Assembly: GCA_910577175.1 (NCBI GenBank)
Contig: CAJTLU010000003.1
Coordinates: 1-64,000, forward strand
DNA from: an uncultured Lachnospiraceae bacterium
GTDB taxonomy: Bacteria > Bacillota > Clostridia > Lachnospirales > Lachnospiraceae
DNA: 64,000 bases
Reading direction: 5' to 3'
The notes beneath the pieces are model-generated. The model saw nothing but the letters and a program-made list of their open reading frames with translations, searched no databases and was not told the origin of the DNA. Below, one piece after another: positions 1-9,351 of this stretch (position 1 is the first letter of the stretch; the number at the start of each line of letters is the position of its first letter). The position numbers and the translations under genes are program-made.

Positions 1-317
1 TGACGGATAACTAAAGATTATCCATTACCTTTTAATACTAATTTAACTATTTCTAACCTGTTTTATTTCAAATTCCTTTATCAACATCAAAAACAATCCT
101 TTAGAATTTCCTAACAGTACTCCCGTTAGGTCTATCCTTATTACCTGTTGTTATCTCATCAGCATTTTTCATAATTTGAGTATAACTAATAACTGTTCTT
201 TTTAGTTATACCACACCCCCTCCCAAAAATCACTACCCTTTTACAAAATATCCCAACATTTTATCGCACATTTCGACTCTATTCGACACCGCACTTTTTT
301 CCTTTTTCCTCTCTCCC
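1..317. other. AT-rich intergenic edge, no gene seen
   Basis: AT-rich stretch at the left window edge, downstream of the HD-GYP gene that ends at 318 on the minus strand. No convincing ORF, RNA gene or strong hairpin was found. It may hold the tail of an intergenic region shared with a gene outside the window. Confidence 0.5.
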
Positions 318-1964
318 CTAATACGTCCCCTGCCCCGCCGCCTCAATCTCCCAGATATTCTCTAAGAAAGCCTCCACGACCTCCGGGTCGAAGTGCGTGC
401 CTGCGCCTTCTGCGATAATTGATTTTGCTTTCTCGGACGGAAATTCGTCCTTATAGCTCCGTTTGGAGCGGAGCGCGTCGTATACGTCTGCGATTGCCAT
501 AATCCGCGCGCACAAAGGGATTTCCTCTCCCTTTAAGCCGTTCGGATAGCCGCTGCCGTTCCACTTCTCATGGTGGCAGTATGCCATGTCCCGCGCGATG
601 CTCAGGTACTCGCTGTCCTCCAGCTCCACAAGGAGCTCTTCAATAATATCTGCGCCGAGCTTTGCGTGGGTCTGCATAACGGCAAACTCTTCCTCACTGA
701 ACTTTCCCGGCTTCATCAAAATCGAATCCGGGATTGCAATTTTTCCGATATCATGGAGCGGCGCAGCCTCAATCAGAATCGTTACATACGCATCGGTCAG
801 GAGCTCCCTGTGTACTTCCCTCTTCTGCAGAGCATGCGCCACAATCCCCACATAGGCGCTGGTATGCTTGATATGAAGCCCGGTCACGCCATCCCTTGCC
901 TCTACCATATTGGCAAAGCTTGCAATAACAGAATGCTGGATATGCCGGATTTCCTTTGTCTTTTCATCTACCTCTCTCTGCAGCTTTCTGCTATAGTTCC
1001 GCTCCTCTGTAATGTCTTTGAAAAGGTAGATGCTTCCGCGCAGCGAATGATTGTGAAGGATATCCCGTCTGGAGGCAAGGTAAATCCGGTCTTCAAGACA
1101 AATCTCCTTCTGGCTTTCGGCACTCTTTCTGATTTCCTCTAAGGCGCCGGAATAAGTTTCAGTTGTCAGTGCCGGGTACAGGCTCTGCGCCGGAGGATTG
1201 GTATATACCAGCTCATTTTCCGTCCCGACCACGACCAGACCGTCCGAAAGATTCTCTATGACATGGTCTTTTGCAAGATTCAGGGTTTCGAAAAAATTGT
1301 TCCGCAGTGTGGAAATTAAAAGAAGCGCACTGGAAATCACATAGCTCAGGGCTGTCGTATCATACCCGTGCGAAATTCCCAAAAGAAAAAGAACAAGCCC
1401 GATTGGTGGCAGCAGTACAATCAAAAACAGCTGCAGCACCCGGCGTTTTTCCTCTGCATCCTTTACAGTCCTGTAACGGTACAGGACGATGGCAAGCACC
1501 GAAAAGGTACAGAACAAAAGAACTGCCATATAGAGCTTATAAACCGGTCCATGGCCGAGGACGAGGTGTGGGAAAACCCCTGTGGCATCATAGCCTACTT
1601 CCGTATAATACAGCGTATGATACTCACAGGTCAGCACCAGAAGCAGAATCAGGGAATGCACGGCAAGCATTATCCCCGGCAGAATACGCGGCAGTTTAAC
1701 CTTACAGTAATCGGCGACAAACAAAAGCGTAATCATCGGAATATACGCCTTGCCGACATAGCTCAGCCTGGTTCCGGCAAACGCCACCTCAGGCTGCACC
1801 GCACTGATTTCAAACAGATAGCCGATAGAATTTAATAAGGTAGCCAGCAGAAGGAACAGCAGATGCGACTGCGGCCTTGACGGCCATTGACGCAGCGTAT
1901 ACACCAGCTCGACAATCAGAAAGAAAATCCCGACATATTGCAGACAGATACAAAAAATCCGCAT
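318..1964 (-). CDS. 7TM-sensor HD-GYP domain protein (putative c-di-GMP phosphodiesterase)
   Basis: Protein of 548 residues. The first ~210 residues form about seven hydrophobic segments resembling the N-terminal 7TM sensor domain of histidine kinases. A PAS-like segment follows at ~225-320, then an HD-GYP domain from ~350 to the end. The HD dyad appears as HDIGKIAIPD near residue 405, and the GYP region as HHEKWNGSGYPNGLKGEEIP. Residues that bind metal in this family are therefore present, so hydrolysis of cyclic di-GMP is likely, with the membrane part sensing an unknown signal. The start has a strong AAAGGAGG ribosome site. The large hybrid kinase at 13217-16213 begins with the same type of 7TM sensor. 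Function is inferred from the family. Confidence 0.85.
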   Translation of the reverse strand: MRIFCICLQYVGIFFLIVELVYTLRQWPSRPQSHLLFLLLATLLNSIGYLFEISAVQPEVAFAGTRLSYVGKAYIPMITLLFVADYCKVKLPRILPGIMLAVHSLILLLVLTCEYHTLYYTEVGYDATGVFPHLVLGHGPVYKLYMAVLLFCTFSVLAIVLYRYRTVKDAEEKRRVLQLFLIVLLPPIGLVLFLLGISHGYDTTALSYVISSALLLISTLRNNFFETLNLAKDHVIENLSDGLVVVGTENELVYTNPPAQSLYPALTTETYSGALEEIRKSAESQKEICLEDRIYLASRRDILHNHSLRGSIYLFKDITEERNYSRKLQREVDEKTKEIRHIQHSVIASFANMVEARDGVTGLHIKHTSAYVGIVAHALQKREVHRELLTDAYVTILIEAAPLHDIGKIAIPDSILMKPGKFSEEEFAVMQTHAKLGADIIEELLVELEDSEYLSIARDMAYCHHEKWNGSGYPNGLKGEEIPLCARIMAIADVYDALRSKRSYKDEFPSEKAKSIIAEGAGTHFDPEVVEAFLENIWEIEAAGQGTY

Positions 1965-2062
1965 TGCATTCCCTCCTTTCGTAAGAGCTTCTTCACCTTA
2001 TCCCTGTTCTGCTTTATCCTTTTATCTCCTCATCCTCTTATCGCGTTTATCTTATCATTTCC

Positions 2063-2719
2063 TTAGCGCTTTTGCGCGACTTCTCCCTCTTTTTTGTAAA
2101 TGCTGTGCGCAGGCACAAAGCCGCGTACCGAGGAAAGCGGATAAATGTTGCTTTCTGGTCCGACGACTGTTCCCGGATTCAGTACGGAGCCGCAGCCTAC
2201 CTCCACGCAATCCCCGAGAATCGCCCCCATCTTCTTTAAGCCGGTAGGGTACTCTGCCCCCTCCTCCTTCACCTTGACTAAGGTTTTATCTGACTTTACA
2301 TTGGATACAATCGAGCCCGCCCCCATATGCGCGCGGTAGCCTAAAACCGAATCTCCGACATAATTGTAATGCGGCACCTGCACCTTATCAAACAAAATAA
2401 CATTCTTCAGCTCAGTGGAATTACCTACGACAACGCCTCTCCCGACAAATGCGTTGCCGCGGATAAACGCGCAGTGACGGAGTTCCGTCTCCTCCCCGAT
2501 AATGGCAGGTCCCGTGACAGATGCTGTCGACGCTACCTTTGCCGTCTTATGAATCCAGACATCCTCGCCCCTTTTTTCGTACTCGCTTCCCAGTGTTTCT
2601 CCATAGGAAAGAATAAAGTCATGGATGGCAGGCAGCACCTCCCATGCATACTCTGTCGTTTCTAAAAGCTCCCTTGCCTCTGTTTTCGATAAATCAAATA
2701 ACTCTGCCGTCTTTAACAT
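2063..2719 (-). CDS. Left-handed beta-helix (hexapeptide repeat) nucleotidyltransferase-like protein
   Basis: Protein of 218 residues. A short helical N-terminus precedes many hexapeptide repeats of the left-handed beta-helix type (for example VASTASVTGPAIIGEET). This matches the C-terminal acyltransferase half of GlmU-type or glucose-1-phosphate thymidylyltransferase-like proteins. No nucleotidyltransferase GxGTRM motif is present, so it is not a full GlmU. It probably binds a nucleotide sugar or transfers an acyl group, but the substrate cannot be read. An AAGGAG site precedes the ATG. It lies downstream of the Fe-S protein and topB on the same strand. Confidence 0.7.
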   Translation of the reverse strand: MLKTAELFDLSKTEARELLETTEYAWEVLPAIHDFILSYGETLGSEYEKRGEDVWIHKTAKVASTASVTGPAIIGEETELRHCAFIRGNAFVGRGVVVGNSTELKNVILFDKVQVPHYNYVGDSVLGYRAHMGAGSIVSNVKSDKTLVKVKEEGAEYPTGLKKMGAILGDCVEVGCGSVLNPGTVVGPESNIYPLSSVRGFVPAHSIYKKEGEVAQKR

Positions 2720-2808
2720 AGCTTACTCCTTGCTTGATTTTGAATTGTTTTGTTCTATCTGCTATTTTTTAATTCTCGATATGGATATCGCGGGAATTTT
2801 TATTTCTA

Positions 2809-3465
2809 TTACATCCCAAACGGGCAGGCAACCATACAAAGGCCACATGCGTTTTTTCTTCCATGTGTTTTTATATATAAGCTTCTTCTTTCATTGCATA
2901 GCTTATAATCTATTATATCATTTCTTACTGAATTGATATTCCATTGTACGTTATGCAATGCTTTATGCGGACAAGCATCTACACATCTTTTACAGCTTTC
3001 AGGACAATTACTATTTAAGATTTTTTTACCATAAACAAATGGCTCATCAATTAAAACTGCGGACAGCCTTACCCTTGGTCCGTATTTTTTTGTAATAACA
3101 ACATCATTTTTTCCAATCCAGCCTAATCCGGCATTTACTGCAGCAAACTTGAAAGAAAAAGGGGCTGTCAGCTCTGTCTCGTTGTTTTGCGCCATGGGCG
3201 GAATATCGTATTTTATTTCAGCTTCATCAAGCACCTTTTTCAGCTGTGCCAGAATGGCTTCCACCACCTTTTGGGCATCCTTCAGACCCTTTTCAAATTT
3301 TTCTTCCGAATATGTTTCGATTGTAAGCAGCTCCCCATGGGGAACTGCAAATACTAGAGCAGATTTATAAGTGCCTGCATATGCGCTGTACGCAATATCT
3401 GTAAATCCATAAATCACTTCGGGATATTCTGAAAACAGACTGCGGATACTCTTTTCAACCATCAT
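2809..3465 (-). CDS. 4Fe-4S double-cluster protein, QueG-like
   Basis: Protein of 218 residues. The C-terminal third carries two cysteine clusters, CPESCKRCVDACP and CGLCMVACP, as in ferredoxin-like 4Fe-4S domains of epoxyqueuosine reductase (QueG) relatives. The central GWIGKNDVVITKKYG also matches that family. It is much shorter than a true QueG (about 310-380 residues) and lacks the C-terminal HEAT-like part, so tRNA modification is not assured. A generic reductase role is the safer call. It starts 15 bp after topB, suggesting co-transcription. Base composition is more AT-rich than topB, so separate acquisition is possible. Confidence 0.7.
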   Translation of the reverse strand: MMVEKSIRSLFSEYPEVIYGFTDIAYSAYAGTYKSALVFAVPHGELLTIETYSEEKFEKGLKDAQKVVEAILAQLKKVLDEAEIKYDIPPMAQNNETELTAPFSFKFAAVNAGLGWIGKNDVVITKKYGPRVRLSAVLIDEPFVYGKKILNSNCPESCKRCVDACPHKALHNVQWNINSVRNDIIDYKLCNERRSLYIKTHGRKNACGLCMVACPFGM

Positions 3466-3480
3466 TACTCTTCTCCATAA

Positions 3481-5601
3481 CTACTTTTTATAATATCCTG
3501 CCACGTCCGAAAAGCGTCCGCGTAATACGCTCTGGTTATTTAAGCCTTTCACGCCGTCCGTCATGCGGCGCACAAAGCTTTCCAGCTTTCCCATGTACTC
3601 CCCGCTTCCGATGCTTCCCTCCGCCACATAGGTAAGCCCCTTTTCCCAGCTTGCCGTCAGCTCTGCATTGAGCAGGGAACGGATAGAGGCATTCACGACC
3701 TCAAAAATAATCTCTCCCTGCAAGGTCGGCGTAATCATCTGCGTCTTTTTATTCAGGGCAAGGTATTCTATCTTTACCAGCTTATTCAGAATCTCCGCGC
3801 GGGTTGCGCTCGTTCCGATTCCGCTGCCCTTAATCTGCGCGCGGAGCTCTTCATCCTCGATAAGCTGTCCTGCGTTTTCCATCGCAAGAATCAGGGAACC
3901 GGAATTGTAACGTTTTGGCGGCGCTGTTTCTCCTTCCCTGATAAAAAACATGGAAACCGGAAGCTTACTCCCTTTTTTCATATCCTTTAAGGCCTCTAAC
4001 ATTTCCGCGCCGCAGGCGGTCTCGGCTTCTCCTTCCTCGCCCTTCCCGGCACCTCCCTTTCCGGAAGCAGGCTCCGCCTCCTCCGGCGTCCCGCCCTTAT
4101 CCGCGGCGCCCGCCGGCTTTTTGTATAGCACAAGATAGCCCTCCTCTGCTAACACTTTAAAGGCGGCAAAAAAGAGCTCGCTTCCGATGCGCACGGCAAT
4201 CGATACCTTCCGGTAGAGTGCAGGCGGATAGAAAATGCTGAGAAAACGCTTTACAATCGCCGCATACACCCGCTTTGCGGTCATGGATACCGAAGAAAGC
4301 GCCGGTATGCCCTGCCCGGTCGGAATAATCGCATAATGGTCCGTAATCTGTTTGTCATTGACATAGCGGGTCTTTAAAAGACCCTTGTAGCTTCCGCTCT
4401 GCAAGATGGCTGCCGCAAAGCCCGCTGCCGGCGGATAATTTTTCAATCCGCTGATATTCTTTGTAATCTCCTTTGCCACGGCGCTCGAAAGCACTCGCGC
4501 ATCGGTACGGGGATAAGAAACCAGCTTTTTTTCATAAAGCTCCTGCACAATTCTTAAGGTCTCGTCAGGGCTGATTTTAAAAAGTCTTGCACATTCGTTC
4601 TGAAGCTCTGCAAGATTAAACAAAAGCGGCGGATTCTTTTTCTCCTGCTTCTTTTCGAGCTGCTCAATAACGGCAGTCAGACCGTCTGCGGCACGCTGTA
4701 CGGTAATCTGCTTTTCCTTTTCGGTAAGCTCCTCAAACTCTGCCCTCCCGGCAGCTGCATTCAGCTCCGAAACCAGTGCCATCGCATCTTCCTTTTTCCG
4801 GAAACCGTTCTCCTTATAGAGCTTTGGCGAGCCCTCGTATTTCGAGCCCTGGACGGCGCGGAACTCGGCTTCAAAGGCAGATTCCCCGGCAGACAGCTTT
4901 GCCGTTACCCGGTAAAACGGGGTCTTTACGAAGCTGCGGATTTCCCGCTCTCTGCGGACTACCATGCCAAGGACGCAGGTCATCACACGCCCGACAGAAA
5001 TCGCCTGATGCTTTTCCGCCTTTAAAAATCCCTGCACTGCCGTACCATACTTTAAGGTCAGAACACGCGAAAAGTTAATCCCCATTAAATAATCTTCTTT
5101 TGCACGAAGATACGCTGCATTTCCAAGGGCATCATACGCCGACAATGGCTTTGCATCACGGATTCCACGCAAAATCTCCTCCTCGGTCTGGGAGTCAATC
5201 CAGACCCGCCTGCGCTCCTTCTCCGCCGGAACCCCTGCCATCTGGTCCACCAGACGGTAAATATATTCCCCCTCCCGCCCGGAGTCAGTGCAGACATAAA
5301 TACAGTCGATATCCTTTCTGCAAAGCAGATTCTTTACGATTCCGAACTGCTTTTTCACAGCCGGAATTACCTCGTACCGGAAGTCCTGCGGAAGAAACGG
5401 TATTGTTTCCAGGCTCCACCGGCGCAGCGCCGGGTCGTAGACCTCCGGGTAACTCATCGTCACCAGATGTCCGACACACCATGTCACGACCGCCTCGGGC
5501 GCCTCCATATATCCATCCTGCCGCGAAAACCGGTAGCGTAGCGCTTTTGCAAACTCCTGCGCCACACTCGGCTTTTCGGCAATAAACAAACTTCTTCCCA
5601 T
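3481..5601 (-). CDS. topB: DNA topoisomerase III
   Basis: Protein of 706 residues, type IA topoisomerase. The N-terminal Toprim domain begins SLFIAEKPSVAQEFAKAL. The active-site tyrosine lies in the SYPRTD motif near residue 362. The C-terminal TopoIII motif GIGTSATRAEILNKL follows. It cleaves one strand of single-stranded DNA and decatenates replication or recombination intermediates. A low-complexity Gly/Ala/Glu insertion sits at ~residues 490-525. It starts 27 bp after the stop of the upstream gene (5629) behind a GGAG site, so the two may be co-transcribed. Confidence 0.95.
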   Translation of the reverse strand: MGRSLFIAEKPSVAQEFAKALRYRFSRQDGYMEAPEAVVTWCVGHLVTMSYPEVYDPALRRWSLETIPFLPQDFRYEVIPAVKKQFGIVKNLLCRKDIDCIYVCTDSGREGEYIYRLVDQMAGVPAEKERRRVWIDSQTEEEILRGIRDAKPLSAYDALGNAAYLRAKEDYLMGINFSRVLTLKYGTAVQGFLKAEKHQAISVGRVMTCVLGMVVRREREIRSFVKTPFYRVTAKLSAGESAFEAEFRAVQGSKYEGSPKLYKENGFRKKEDAMALVSELNAAAGRAEFEELTEKEKQITVQRAADGLTAVIEQLEKKQEKKNPPLLFNLAELQNECARLFKISPDETLRIVQELYEKKLVSYPRTDARVLSSAVAKEITKNISGLKNYPPAAGFAAAILQSGSYKGLLKTRYVNDKQITDHYAIIPTGQGIPALSSVSMTAKRVYAAIVKRFLSIFYPPALYRKVSIAVRIGSELFFAAFKVLAEEGYLVLYKKPAGAADKGGTPEEAEPASGKGGAGKGEEGEAETACGAEMLEALKDMKKGSKLPVSMFFIREGETAPPKRYNSGSLILAMENAGQLIEDEELRAQIKGSGIGTSATRAEILNKLVKIEYLALNKKTQMITPTLQGEIIFEVVNASIRSLLNAELTASWEKGLTYVAEGSIGSGEYMGKLESFVRRMTDGVKGLNNQSVLRGRFSDVAGYYKK

Positions 5602-5628
5602 GGACCGAATCTCCTGCTTTATTCTCTT

Positions 5629-7362
5629 CTATTCTGCTTCAACCGCATCCGCCGGTATCTCGCTCTCCTGCCCTGCAAAATAGAACTTTTTGAAATCGTA
5701 CTTAAACACACGTGCCAGATAGTCTTTTCCGGCGCCTGTATAGCTGCAAATCAGCTCCCGATTACTGTCAAACTCGCTGTAGCTGAAGCGCCCGGCAGTA
5801 TCTGTTATCAGATGCCCCGAAGGCGTCAGCTGCGCACTCCCTGCATAGCCAGAATAGGCAACCGGCACAGACTCCTGCAGGCTCCACGTTCCGTTTGCTT
5901 CATTCACAAGATAGGTACAGAAGTAGGAAGAAGTCCCTGACTTCAGCGATGTACCCAGGTCGGACGCCATTTCGGAGTAATCAAGACCCGGGCGGCTGTC
6001 GGTTCCACCGATATGATTATCATAAAGGTCGATCAGATACATGCCTAACGGCATTCCCTCCTCTTTCCTGTAGGTCACGGTATTGGCCCCGAAAAAGGAT
6101 GCAAAGGTCCCCTCCTTGGCAAGCAGCTGGTACTCATATCCCGTTCCCGCAAAAATCAAAGGCTCTCCGACAATATAATCCAACATCGGAACCCCGTAAA
6201 CATCTTTTATCTTAAAAACGGCAGAGGCTTCCCTTGCCCCGAGAAGAATATCGTTCTCCCCCATCACCTGTATGGAATTTAAATTCAGCCATTCCAGCGT
6301 ATCCTCTATGTTCTTCCGGCATACCGCCTTATACTCCTTTAAATGCTCCCCCATGTTTAAAAGCTCCTTTACCTCCCCTGAAATCAGGTCAACTGACAAC
6401 ACACGGTCATTTACGCCCTTTTCTTTTTCTCCGTTTTTACTTGCCAGCACCAGAAGCTTTTTCTTGCCTTCGTCGATACAATAGTCGTTTCCGATTGTGT
6501 AGCCGTCTATCGCATACACACGCTCTGCGCGTCCGAAACGGTCGACTGCCGCTATCTGCGTGTCGGAAATATTGTAATACATCCGTTCCCCGAAAAACAG
6601 GAACCTTTTACAGCTTCCGGAAAGCAAAAGAATCTCTCCGCGCAACATCCCGTCGTTATCATAAAGCGTTACCGTCTCCTGCCCCCCGGTTTCATTTCCA
6701 AAATGAGCAAACAGCCCGTCAGAAAGCTTCTCCCCGCTGATGCCCCGTCTCATATCTAACTTACTTTTTACCACATTCGGAGACTCCGCCGCGGCAACAT
6801 AAAAGGTACGGACACAGGAGGCACCTTCGGCATCTGTCAGCGTAAGAGCCACACGGTTTCCATCCTCTGCATTCAGGCCAAGCAGAATATATTCATGCGT
6901 CGTCGTATACTTCTCTTCCGAATAACAGTCGGCAGAAAACGTAGATATCTCGCTCCCCTGCGCGCTGATACGATAGGACATCTTCATCGGTTTCCCGGTT
7001 TTAAAATATACATAAAGGGAACGCGTATTAATCCCATAAGGATTATAAATCACCAACGGCTCATCCTCTGTATAGCTGCCCGTCTTTTTCAGTGCCTCGA
7101 TACGCTCATACACCTGCGTATGCCTTGCCGTATCATAGAGCCCTTCCCCGTCTGACAGCTTAGAAAAATCTTCATAGACCTTCGGCGCCAGTATTTTGGA
7201 ATCCGTGACACGCGCATCATACTGATCCTGGTACTCCTTCAGCCTGGAACCGCTTTCCTTATCACCTTTCCCCTTATTTACCAATAAAAACAAAAGCCCG
7301 CACAGAAAAACGCTGCTGATGATTGTCATAATCAATAAAACCTTTACTGCTGTATTTTTCAC
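5629..7362 (-). CDS. Arylsulfotransferase-like extracytoplasmic protein, catalytic histidines apparently missing
   Basis: Protein of 577 residues with an N-terminal membrane anchor (about residues 8-30). The sequence DEPLVIYNPYGINTRSLYV resembles the N-terminal domain of AssT-type arylsulfate sulfotransferases. The later segment EWLNLNSIQVMGENDILL resembles their conserved DW-x-H-x-N propeller motif. At that motif the catalytic-type His is Asn. The region LYDNHIGG, usually preceded by a Gln-His pair, also lacks the expected His. So the fold call is plausible but sulfotransfer activity is doubtful. It precedes topB by 27 bp. It could instead be an unrelated beta-propeller protein. Confidence 0.5.
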   Translation of the reverse strand: MKNTAVKVLLIMTIISSVFLCGLLFLLVNKGKGDKESGSRLKEYQDQYDARVTDSKILAPKVYEDFSKLSDGEGLYDTARHTQVYERIEALKKTGSYTEDEPLVIYNPYGINTRSLYVYFKTGKPMKMSYRISAQGSEISTFSADCYSEEKYTTTHEYILLGLNAEDGNRVALTLTDAEGASCVRTFYVAAAESPNVVKSKLDMRRGISGEKLSDGLFAHFGNETGGQETVTLYDNDGMLRGEILLLSGSCKRFLFFGERMYYNISDTQIAAVDRFGRAERVYAIDGYTIGNDYCIDEGKKKLLVLASKNGEKEKGVNDRVLSVDLISGEVKELLNMGEHLKEYKAVCRKNIEDTLEWLNLNSIQVMGENDILLGAREASAVFKIKDVYGVPMLDYIVGEPLIFAGTGYEYQLLAKEGTFASFFGANTVTYRKEEGMPLGMYLIDLYDNHIGGTDSRPGLDYSEMASDLGTSLKSGTSSYFCTYLVNEANGTWSLQESVPVAYSGYAGSAQLTPSGHLITDTAGRFSYSEFDSNRELICSYTGAGKDYLARVFKYDFKKFYFAGQESEIPADAVEAE

Positions 7363-7446
7363 TCTGCCGTCCTCCTTGCATCTTGATTCCCTTTCTCTAT
7401 TTTAACAATTTGCGCCACAGTTTGCAACTATATCTCTACAAAATCC

Positions 7447-7475
7447 TTGCACTTCTTTCTCTGGTATTGTAAACT
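7447..7475 (+). promoter_or_regulatory. Promoter of the LUD-domain gene
   Basis: TTGCAC, 17-bp spacer, TAAACT on the plus strand, about 90 bp before the start codon. Between it and the gene is a perfect inverted repeat CCGCGG-N9-CCGCGG (7496-7516) that could be an operator or an RNA hairpin. Confidence 0.5.
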
Positions 7476-7565
7476 AGGTACAGAAACCGGCAGAACCGCG
7501 GAAGAAAGCACCGCGGCTCCGGGCATTTATCAAAAACATACTTCAAGGAAGGGAGGCATGATCTT

Positions 7566-8204
7566 ATGCTTACACCAAAGCAGCAGACCTACGAAAATCT
7601 GGCGGACAGCCTGATTGAAGCATTTAACCGCCGCGGAATCGAGGGCTACTATTGCCAGAGCCGGGAAGAAGCGCGTGATACGGCGCTGCGCTTTTTGACA
7701 CCGGGATGCAGCGTTTCCTGGGGCGGCTCCGTCTCTTGTACGGAAATCGGTTTACTTGATGCGTTAAAGAAGTCGGACTGTATCCTTTACGACCGCAGCA
7801 CTGCGGGCACGCCGGAGGAACAACGGGAGCTTTATGCAAAAACCGTAACCGCGGATTACTATTTTATGAGCAGCAATGCCGTAACGCTAAACGGAGAGCT
7901 GGTCAACATTGACGGCAACGGCAACCGCGTTGCCTGCCTGATTACCGGACCGAAGAATGTCATCCTGATTGTCGGCATGAATAAAATTGCCCCGGACGTA
8001 AAGTCCGCCATCGACCGTGTGCGCAATGTCGCTGCGCCGCCAAACGGCGTCCGCTTAGGGCTTACTACGCCTTGTGCAAAATACGGCTGCTGCCATGACT
8101 GCTATACACCGGACTGCATGTGCTGCGAAATCGTTATTACACGCAAGTCCAGAATCCCGGGCCGCATTAAGGTTATCCTGGTCGGCGAAGAGCTGGGCTA
8201 TTAA
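7566..8204 (+). CDS. LUD-domain (LutC/YkgG-like) lactate utilisation family protein
   Basis: Protein of 212 residues in the LUD family (formerly DUF162). The glycine-rich start VSWGGSVSCTEIG and the segment YYFMSSNAVTLNGELVNIDGNGNR are typical. A Cys-rich cluster near the C-terminus, CAKYGCCHDCYTPDCMCCE, could hold a metal or Fe-S centre. Family members act in lactate or related hydroxy-acid oxidation, but no lutA or lutB partner is next to this gene, so the substrate is open. GGGAGG precedes the ATG by 9 bp. It is the only plus-strand gene in this part of the window and ends at a convergent hairpin region. Confidence 0.8.
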   Translation: MLTPKQQTYENLADSLIEAFNRRGIEGYYCQSREEARDTALRFLTPGCSVSWGGSVSCTEIGLLDALKKSDCILYDRSTAGTPEEQRELYAKTVTADYYFMSSNAVTLNGELVNIDGNGNRVACLITGPKNVILIVGMNKIAPDVKSAIDRVRNVAAPPNGVRLGLTTPCAKYGCCHDCYTPDCMCCEIVITRKSRIPGRIKVILVGEELGY

Positions 8205-8221
8205 AAGCACATAGAAAAAGA

Positions 8222-8298
8222 AAGGGGCTGTCGCACGAAGCGCAGCCCCGGCTTACAAGCCACGCCCGGAGCCGCTGCCCTTTGTGCGACATTCCCCT
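8222..8298. terminator. Convergent terminator with two alternative stems
   Basis: Lies between the plus-strand LUD gene and the minus-strand DUF4340 gene. A local stem pairs GGGGCTG (8224-8230) with CAGCCCC (8243-8249). A longer alternative stem pairs GTCGCAC (8230-8236) with GTGCGAC (8284-8290) and GGGG with CCCC at the outside. The same GGGGCTG-GCAGCCCC hairpin recurs at several gene ends in the window. Confidence 0.65.
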
Positions 8299-8321
8299 GT
8301 CAAAAGGAACTGCTCTATAGT

Positions 8322-9338
8322 TTACTTTGGAATATACTTGGCGGCATTGGCTGCCGTCATAATATACACAAACGAAGTACCGTTTACTCTGGCATAATAG
8401 TTATTACTTACCGTCAAATCGCCAAGCTCCAGCGTTACTGTGCGGTCTTCCTTTACAGTATTGCCTTCCCCGTCTGCCACATTTTCCGTATAAGATACCT
8501 TCACTGTAAGATACGGGTCTTCCAGTCCGTACGCTGCAAAATCCGTACAGCGGTACTCCTGTATCGTCCCCGCAATAAACTTTTCACAGTCTGTAAAGAT
8601 GGCAGGATATGTGACTGTACCGTCTTCTGCCGTCTGCGGTTCATATGCAATCGTTGTTTCCCCGCGCTTCGTTACCTCTACCTTCGTTATATTTTCCTGT
8701 GTCGTCTCCGGGAAGCCTTCTTCCTGCACCAACTTCATTTCCGTCGTGGAAAACTGCTTATAGACGCTTTCCGCCACTACCCAGATATCGCCGGTTTCCT
8801 CCTGCAAAAGATAGTACCCCGTCGAATATGGCGCCTTTGCTCCTACACGGAAGCGCTGCTCCGTCCCGTCCTTCAACGTGATTGTAACAGAAACCAACGG
8901 AGCCTCCAGTCCGTATTCTGAAAGTGTTGCGCCGTCCCCGGCAATCTTCGTCGTGCTGGTTAATCCGCAAAGACTAAAGATAATGGATTCTATCTTACTG
9001 TTTTTGGTCGGGAAATCCTCTTCTCCTTCCCGCACCCAGATGTCCCCTTTATCGCTTTCCGTCCTTACAAAACGGTAGGAATTTTCTTCGTTCGTATACC
9101 CGACTGCGGCAACATCCCGCAGGGCAAAGGTCGTCACGGTAAGCTCTTCCCCGTTAATCTTGTTGTCCTCTTCCTCCTGCCGCTTTGCTTCTTCCTCTGC
9201 CTTTTTCTCCCGGTACTGTCTCGCAGCATAATAGCCTCCGCCAAGTCCTGCCAGCAAAACGACAAGCACCAGAACCGTAAGCCCTCTTTTCCGTTTCAGG
9301 CGTTTTAATCTTTTTATTCTCTCTTCTCTTTCTTCCAT
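8322..9338 (-). CDS. DUF4340 domain protein of the gliding-type ABC cassette
   Basis: Protein of 338 residues. A charged Lys/Arg N-terminus (EEREERIKRLKRLKRKRG) is followed by one membrane span (~residues 18-40). The extracytoplasmic rest contains repeats such as YGLEAPLVSVTITLKDGTEQ and YGLEDPYLTVKVSYTE, typical of DUF4340. The gene is last in the order ATPase, permease, GldG-like, DUF4340, with a 13-bp gap from the previous gene. This arrangement is common in Firmicutes. The probable role is as an envelope component of the ABC system. Its transported or processed substrate is unknown. Confidence 0.8.
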   Translation of the reverse strand: MEEREERIKRLKRLKRKRGLTVLVLVVLLAGLGGGYYAARQYREKKAEEEAKRQEEEDNKINGEELTVTTFALRDVAAVGYTNEENSYRFVRTESDKGDIWVREGEEDFPTKNSKIESIIFSLCGLTSTTKIAGDGATLSEYGLEAPLVSVTITLKDGTEQRFRVGAKAPYSTGYYLLQEETGDIWVVAESVYKQFSTTEMKLVQEEGFPETTQENITKVEVTKRGETTIAYEPQTAEDGTVTYPAIFTDCEKFIAGTIQEYRCTDFAAYGLEDPYLTVKVSYTENVADGEGNTVKEDRTVTLELGDLTVSNNYYARVNGTSFVYIMTAANAAKYIPK

Positions 9339-9351
9339 GTACGCCTCCTTG

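Noticed and set aside
570..1142. Plus-strand ORF of 190 codons over the HD-GYP gene
   Set aside because: Antisense shadow of a well-supported gene; no ribosome site and no family motif.
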